19,596 nt of DNA from Flavobacteriales bacterium UBA4585 (lineage in GTDB: Bacteria; Bacteroidota; Bacteroidia; Flavobacteriales; Schleiferiaceae): assembly GCA_949487015.1 (NCBI GenBank), contig CATAQZ010000039.1:1-19596 (forward strand). Direction: 5' to 3'. Position numbers and translations under genes: made by a program. Positions 15,818 to 19,596 of this stretch are shown here, one piece after another (the first letter of the stretch is position 1; every line of letters begins with the position of its first letter). A model generated the notes under the pieces. It searched no databases. It saw only the letters and a list, made by a program, of their open reading frames with translations, and was not told the origin of the DNA.

Positions 15818-16242
15818 ATGCCTTCGTTAAAAGTAAAAATCTTAGGTCGCAAGGTGATGAAATAGATAATATTCACCAAAGCAAAAATGAAGTAAAAGAA
15901 GTTGGCTTCAATAAGCGTGTAGGAGAGGAGGAGGATGGTTGCGAATTGAACAACAACCCATTGCCAAATGTGCATCTTTGTTAAAGTCCGAAGTTTATCT
16001 TCCAATTCCTCTTCGCTACTCAAATGCTGCATTCCTCTAGTCCATATCCATTTTCCGAAGAAAGCATTTAAACCAGCAGCAACAGGCGCAGCCGTGTTCG
16101 TCAAGCGATGAATGTCGAAAGTGATCACTGCATTTTCTTGAGCGGCATAAAGAACCACAGAAGTCACAACCAGTTGCAGAAGCAATAGCGACGAATAGAT
16201 CAAATGAAGTGATCTAGGATCGTAAGGAAGCGGCTTTTTCAT
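15814..16242 (-). CDS. Small four-helix membrane protein of unknown function
   Basis: Not recognised. It is a 142-aa protein with four likely transmembrane helices, at about residues 11-33, 48-68, 92-110 and 114-131. A charged loop (SSEEELEDKLRTLTKMH) lies between the second and third. There is no signal peptide and no catalytic motif. It lies six bases downstream of rimM and overlaps the trmN6 start by four bases (ATGA), so it is very likely a real, translated gene of that operon. Confidence 0.75.
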   Translation of the reverse strand: MKKPLPYDPRSLHLIYSSLLLLQLVVTSVVLYAAQENAVITFDIHRLTNTAAPVAAGLNAFFGKWIWTRGMQHLSSEEELEDKLRTLTKMHIWQWVVVQFATILLLSYTLIEANFFYFIFALVNIIYFITLRPKIFTFNEGI

Positions 16243-16248
16243 CTTGAT

Positions 16249-16764
16249 TTAAAGGTCTAATAAACCTTCGGGTAAATCAAAATAAATGGATTTTTTCTTG
16301 TGATCGATACGTTCAATGAACGGCTCAACAACCGGAATCAAATACTGATTCTCGTCTGACTCAATAAGAAACAGGTTCTGCGCAGATTGCTCTATAATTT
16401 CCTTAATGTGTCCTATGTTTTCTCCTCGATGTATGGCAGTAAACCCTTCAATGGCTTTATCGTAAAAGCTATTGTCATTCTCTGGAGCCGGTAGCATGTT
16501 GTTGGGAAGATAAACGGATGCATTGACTATTCTTTTCGCTTCATCAATACCTACATCCTCAAAAGAGAGCACCAACTTTTTTCCATTTAGTGCACCGCGT
16601 GATGAAACAAAAAAAGGAACCAGCTCCTGGTTAATTTCCAGGAGAACTGATTCCAATTCTTTAAAGTATTGTGGAGTAGAAGAGTCTATGTGGAGAACCA
16701 CTGCTCCTTTGTACCCGTGGAGTTTCGTGATTTTACCTAATGAAAAACACTGCTCCCTTTGCAC
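16249..16764 (-). CDS. rimM: Ribosome maturation factor RimM
   Basis: 30S assembly factor that binds S19 and the 16S rRNA head domain. The length of 171 aa is usual. The N-terminal beta-barrel opens with FSLGKITKLHGYKGAVVLH, where the G-I-K-HG pattern is diagnostic. The C-terminal PRC-barrel part has LIPVVEPFIERIDHKKKSIYF and the typical last residues LPEGLLDL. It starts two bases after the rpsP stop, as expected for the widespread rpsP-rimM pair. Confidence 0.94.
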   Translation of the reverse strand: MQREQCFSLGKITKLHGYKGAVVLHIDSSTPQYFKELESVLLEINQELVPFFVSSRGALNGKKLVLSFEDVGIDEAKRIVNASVYLPNNMLPAPENDNSFYDKAIEGFTAIHRGENIGHIKEIIEQSAQNLFLIESDENQYLIPVVEPFIERIDHKKKSIYFDLPEGLLDL

Positions 16765-16766
16765 AA

Positions 16767-17318
16767 TTACTCTGCGCTTTCTTCCGCTGGAGCTTCTTCT
16801 GTCGCCTCAGCAGCAGGGGCTTCTTCCGTTACCTCTTCAGCAGGAGCTTCTTCTACAACAGGAGCGTTAGCCGCCTCAATAGCAGCTTTACGTGCATTGT
16901 TTACTTCAGCTTCAGCAGCAAGACGTGCTGATCTACTCGCCTGTGCAGCTTCATTTAGTGACTGAACTTTTCCTTCTATCTTGTTTTCTTTTTCAGAAAC
17001 CCAAGCTTCGAATTTAGCCTCTGCTTGTTCTTCAGTCAAAGCACCTTTACGAACACCTTCGAGCAAGTGTTTTTTCATCATTACACCACGGTAAGATAAA
17101 ATAGCACGCGCAGTATCAGTTGGCTGAGCACCTTTCATGACCCAAGATAGAGTAGAGTCGAAGTTCAAATCGATTGTTGCTGGATTAGTGTTCGGGTTGT
17201 AAGTACCCAATTTCTCGATGAAACGACCATCACGCTTAGCGCGAGCATCGGCTACAACGATTGAATAAACTGGACGTCCTTTACGACCACCTCTTTGCAA
17301 ACGAATCTTAGTTGACAT
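16767..17318 (-). CDS. rpsP: 30S ribosomal protein bS16 with long acidic tail
   Basis: Primary-binding 30S protein. The conserved core is residues 1-85 (MSTKIRLQRGGRKGRPVYSI, then LGTYNP, then GAQPTDTARAIL). The protein continues to 183 aa, while many bacteria stop near 80-90. The extension is a charged helix (about 90-150) and then a low-complexity tail with repeated EEAPAE and TEEAPA units from about 153. Such tails are usual for Bacteroidota bS16 and their role is not settled. It is the first gene of the run with rimM, a membrane protein and trmN6, with a good -7 match upstream. Confidence 0.96.
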   Translation of the reverse strand: MSTKIRLQRGGRKGRPVYSIVVADARAKRDGRFIEKLGTYNPNTNPATIDLNFDSTLSWVMKGAQPTDTARAILSYRGVMMKKHLLEGVRKGALTEEQAEAKFEAWVSEKENKIEGKVQSLNEAAQASRSARLAAEAEVNNARKAAIEAANAPVVEEAPAEEVTEEAPAAEATEEAPAEESAE

Positions 17319-17319
17319 A

Positions 17320-17359
17320 ATTAATTGTTTTAAAAGGGTCCGAAACCCCGTTAATTAAT
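17320..17359 (-). promoter_or_regulatory. Possible leader structure upstream of rpsP
   Basis: On the minus strand the leader holds ATTAATT and AATTAAT arms (17359-17353 and 17326-17320). They enclose a GGGT-TTCGG-ACCC hairpin (17348-17336) followed by TTTT. If it forms, it ends two bases before the start codon. The outer stem is AU-only and the inner stem is four pairs, so it may be too weak to matter. Confidence 0.25.
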
Positions 17360-17373
17360 GAATAATTGAGGCG

Positions 17374-17381
17374 CAAAAGTA
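17374..17381 (-). promoter_or_regulatory. Candidate -7 element for rpsP
   Basis: Reads TACTTTTG on the minus strand, an exact match to TAnnTTTG. It would give a leader of about 50 bases. No -33 TTG at the usual spacing was found. Confidence 0.45.
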
Positions 17382-17413
17382 ACGAATTAATTGATATGTT
17401 GTGTTCCTGTCAA

Positions 17414-18397
17414 TTATCTTTCGACATGAATGATTTTCGATCCTTCTGTCTCCATATTAAAGTCAAAAGGTTCGGCATCAATTTTCTTCATTGCCTCATC
17501 TAACGATGTGTGGGCAGCAGTGGGGGCGTAAAATAGCATGAATCCGCCTCCGCCAGCACCAAGGAGTTTGCCACCTAGAGCACCAGCGTCTCGACCGGCA
17601 GCATATGCATCAGTAATTCTAGGATTGGTAATACCCGAGGCTAGTTGCTGTTTTAGAAGCCAATTTTCGTGCAATAATGAGCCGAAATCATCGAGATTAC
17701 CTGCTTCTAGTGCATCGCGTAATTTATAAACTAAACCCACCATAGTGGTTAAGGCCTGAAACTTAGATTCTTGTGAGGTATTTTCTTTTTGTTCTGCTAA
17801 AATTGCGCTTGCAGAGCGCTGATTACCAAGGTAATATAGTTTCAAATTGGTATTCAAAGTCTTCCTCGTTTCGTCGGAAACATGGCAAGGATGCACATCC
17901 ACAGAGCCGTCAGGGTTAAACTCAATAACATTCAACCCTCCAAAGGCAGCAGCATATTGATCCTGCTTTCCTATTGGCTCTTTCAGTAAGTCAATTTCTA
18001 CCCGACATGCGCCAGCCCCCAATTCCTGTTTACCATACGAACGTCCCGTAAAGGCACTTAGGTTGTGAAGTAAACCTACTGTAAAACTAGAACTACTCCC
18101 CATCCCAGTTCCGCCTGGTATATCGGCAATAGAACTCACTTCAATACCATTAAGATTGAAGTCTTCTAATACTGTACGTAGGATTGGATGCTGTAGGTTC
18201 TTTACATCATCCACGGTCTCTGTTTGAGAGTATTTACAACGGATCTTGTTCTTTTCAAAAAAAGCATGAGTACTGATATACATGTATTTGTCGATACTCG
18301 TGCTCAGCACCGCACCGCGCTGTTTACCGAAATATGCTGGAAGGTCACTACCTCCGCCAACAAATGAAATTCTAAAAGGGGTCTTTGTAATAATCAT
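17414..18397 (-). CDS. GHMP family sugar kinase (HddA-like)
   Basis: ATP-dependent small-molecule kinase of 327 aa. All three GHMP motifs are present: TPFRISFVGGGSD (6-18), the phosphate-binding PGGTGMGSSSS (94-104) and the C-terminal LLGAGGGGFML (278-288). The N-terminus and the overall pattern fit D-glycero-alpha-D-manno-heptose-7-phosphate kinases and related sugar kinases of surface polysaccharide synthesis. None of the usual partners (isomerase, phosphatase, nucleotidyltransferase) lies nearby, so the sugar is uncertain. It is a single minus-strand gene, separated by 95 bases from rpsP. Confidence 0.85.
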   Translation of the reverse strand: MIITKTPFRISFVGGGSDLPAYFGKQRGAVLSTSIDKYMYISTHAFFEKNKIRCKYSQTETVDDVKNLQHPILRTVLEDFNLNGIEVSSIADIPGGTGMGSSSSFTVGLLHNLSAFTGRSYGKQELGAGACRVEIDLLKEPIGKQDQYAAAFGGLNVIEFNPDGSVDVHPCHVSDETRKTLNTNLKLYYLGNQRSASAILAEQKENTSQESKFQALTTMVGLVYKLRDALEAGNLDDFGSLLHENWLLKQQLASGITNPRITDAYAAGRDAGALGGKLLGAGGGGFMLFYAPTAAHTSLDEAMKKIDAEPFDFNMETEGSKIIHVER

Positions 18398-18617
18398 GCG
18401 CCTAAAGTAGCTAATGTTGATAAAGTAGAGTTATCAAGAATAGATAATAATGATAGGTTTTGAGCGTAGATTTAAAACATTATGAACAAAACCAATTGAA
18501 TTCTATGACCTTTCATTAATCCCATTTCGCTTACACCGACCTATCATGTCCATTTAAATTGGGAGCGACAATTTTAAAATAGTGGGCAATTACTGTAACA
18601 AAAAAATATATCACCTC
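18398..18617. other. Divergent gap of 220 bases
   Basis: AT-rich region between the GHMP kinase gene and the small helical gene pair. It must hold the start signals for both directions, but no complete TTG-N19-TAnnTTTG was found on either strand. A 10-bp ATTTTAAAAT palindrome at 18571-18580 is too simple to interpret. Confidence 0.4.
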
Positions 18618-19001
18618 ATGTATGAGTCAAAAAGTATCATTCAGAGCAAATATTCATTCGAAGTACAACAATTAACATACAATGCCCTAAAGCGCTTAGA
18701 TGAGCGCCGTAGACCGTACTTGCATGCAGCAATGCAAAGGTGCAACTACCATTTATCTGAAACCATTGTTAATTATCAGGATTCATTCTCCATACAAAAG
18801 CAGATAGCCATGTATAAAAACTTTGTACTCAGAGTAGCTGAATTATGGAGCCTGCTCGGTCAATGGCCTAGAGAAATTTATCTACCTGGTTTAGAAGAGA
18901 TGGTAGAAGGAGTAAAACAGCTGTATTTCGATCTACTTCAAGAACTCACTCGAAAAGAAGTACATCTAATTAAAATTAACGCGAATCGTAAGGCCAATTA
19001 A
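18618..19001 (+). CDS. Small all-helical protein, predicted four-helix bundle
   Basis: Not recognised by a named family. The frame is open from a GTG at 18582, but the ATG at 18618 is preferred because it begins the regular helical part. It gives 127 aa. Four amphipathic helices can be read at about residues 13-32, 34-53, 58-83 and 88-112, followed by a basic tail. There is no signal peptide and no membrane helix. Length and layout resemble 23S-rRNA-intervening-sequence (S23)/Avd-type four-helix bundles, but this is inference from shape and not from a motif. The next gene begins two bases after its stop, so the two are surely co-transcribed. Confidence 0.65.
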   Translation: MYESKSIIQSKYSFEVQQLTYNALKRLDERRRPYLHAAMQRCNYHLSETIVNYQDSFSIQKQIAMYKNFVLRVAELWSLLGQWPREIYLPGLEEMVEGVKQLYFDLLQELTRKEVHLIKINANRKAN

Positions 19002-19003
19002 AA

Positions 19004-19417
19004 ATGGATACAAAAGTAAGTCAGCCTATCTATCAAGAGGCATTAGCAATTAACAGGAACATACAATCTATAACCAAAGGGTACTACAGTAATGGCACGT
19101 TCAATCTGGCTTTTAAGATTAAAGACGACATTATTAACGTTTGTAATCTTCTAGATATGGGGGTCAGTGCACGATTTGAGCATACTTTCGAAGAATACTA
19201 CACTAAAGCCCTAAAAGAGTCAGACACACTCCTTGAGCATATAAGAATTGCGAATAGAGTTCACATGATCCGTGGCGGTTTTCCTGAAGATCTTATTACA
19301 CGTATTGAGCTGTTAAAAATGAAATTGGTTTTAATGCTGGAGTTGTTTCGCAGCGAAGTTCCATTAGATTATCTTAACCTTTCGAACTGGGCTAGACAGA
19401 AGTTAACCCATACATAA
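19004..19417 (+). CDS. Small all-helical protein, possible S23/Avd-like four-helix bundle
   Basis: Protein of 137 aa with no recognised name. Predicted helices lie at about residues 7-27, 32-52, 58-89 and 94-116. The stretch EYYTKALKESDTLLEHIRIA (64-83) and the following NRVHMI resemble the third helix of S23-type bundles, where a conserved acidic residue sits in a pattern like ElETqLxlAxxLgyi. The order of helices also fits that fold. Proteins of this fold include Avd, the accessory protein of diversity-generating retroelements, but no reverse transcriptase or template repeat is seen here. The gene follows its neighbour after two bases and precedes the DUF58 gene by nine. Confidence 0.65.
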   Translation: MDTKVSQPIYQEALAINRNIQSITKGYYSNGTFNLAFKIKDDIINVCNLLDMGVSARFEHTFEEYYTKALKESDTLLEHIRIANRVHMIRGGFPEDLITRIELLKMKLVLMLELFRSEVPLDYLNLSNWARQKLTHT

Positions 19418-19426
19418 ACAGTAATT

Positions 19427-19596
19427 GTGAATGAGCAAGAGATAGCATCTTTGGTTTGGTGGGCAGAGGAAAGAGTCCGGGGATTTATGACAGGCTTGCA
19501 TAAAAGCCCGGATTTTGGATACAGTGTTGAATTCGCACAACACAGAGCCTATGTACCTGGGGATCCTCCAAAACATATAGATTGGTCCGTATTGGC
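19427..19596 (+). CDS. DUF58 domain protein (5' part only)
   Basis: The frame opens at a GTG nine bases after the preceding stop and runs to the right edge, 56 codons. A stop in the same frame at 19415 fixes the upstream limit, and there is no ATG before the conserved part, so GTG is the likely start. The stretch GLHKSPDFGYSVEFAQHR followed by YVPGDPPKHIDW is the DUF58 hallmark (H-S, G-S-EF, R-Y-GD, IDW). DUF58 proteins often stand beside MoxR-type AAA ATPases and von Willebrand A proteins and act as substrates or partners of chaperone-like complexes. Whether such genes follow here cannot be seen. Confidence 0.85.
   Translation, partial: MNEQEIASLVWWAEERVRGFMTGLHKSPDFGYSVEFAQHRAYVPGDPPKHIDWSVL

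Noticed and set aside
18571..18580. ATTTTAAAAT palindrome upstream of the small helical gene
   Set aside because: A simple AT palindrome is expected by chance in this AT-rich gap and has no supporting context.
18618..19417. Diversity-generating retroelement, from the Avd-like fold and length of the small genes
   Set aside because: No reverse transcriptase, template repeat or variable repeat was seen in the window, and the next gene is DUF58. The S23/Avd fold occurs in many other settings.

Overview
The window is a chromosomal segment of a Bacteroidota bacterium, most likely in the Flavobacteriales. The evidence is the gene order parA-parB-DUF5683-dapB-lepB, the order nusB-DUF1573-yajC-YbbR-coaE, a long NusB (312 aa), a bS16 with a long acidic tail (183 aa), AT-rich gene starts without clear Shine-Dalgarno sequences, and promoter elements of the Bacteroidota type (TTG, about 19 bases, then TAnnTTTG). 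Nearly all of it is housekeeping sequence. No rRNA, tRNA, IS element, phage gene or CRISPR array was seen.

Layout. 1-6159 (minus strand): an MsbA-like ABC exporter, then parA, parB, a DUF5683 membrane protein, dapB and lepB (signal peptidase I, cut by the left edge). 6160-6294 is a divergent promoter region. 6295-9496 (plus strand): nusB, a DUF1573 lipoprotein, yajC, a YbbR/CdaR-like protein and coaE, with a perfect intrinsic terminator between yajC and the YbbR gene. 9472-13640 (minus strand): a RibD-C/dihydrofolate reductase-like protein, a PIN-PhoH ATPase, pckA (with its own terminator and a palindrome at its promoter) and a DUF423 membrane protein. 13737-15095 (plus strand): a saccharopine dehydrogenase family enzyme. 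15092-18397 (minus strand): a GHMP sugar kinase, followed by the rpsP-rimM-membrane protein-trmN6 cluster. 18618-19596 (plus strand): two small predicted four-helix-bundle proteins, then the start of a DUF58 protein that runs off the right edge.

How the genes fit together. The left block combines chromosome partitioning (ParA/ParB) with cell-wall precursor and lysine synthesis (DapB) and protein export (signal peptidase I). The nusB block combines transcription antitermination, Sec translocation (YajC) and CoA synthesis. The rpsP block combines a 30S ribosomal protein, its assembly factor and a tRNA methyltransferase. PckA points to gluconeogenesis under local control.

The least ordinary part is the right end, where two small helical genes lie directly upstream of a DUF58 gene. 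Other points worth attention are the terminator that ends on the base before a start codon, the BlaI/MecI-like palindrome at the pckA promoter, an insertion in ParB, and an ABC exporter with Asp in place of the catalytic Glu. I found no clear evidence for a wholly new defence or mobile system.
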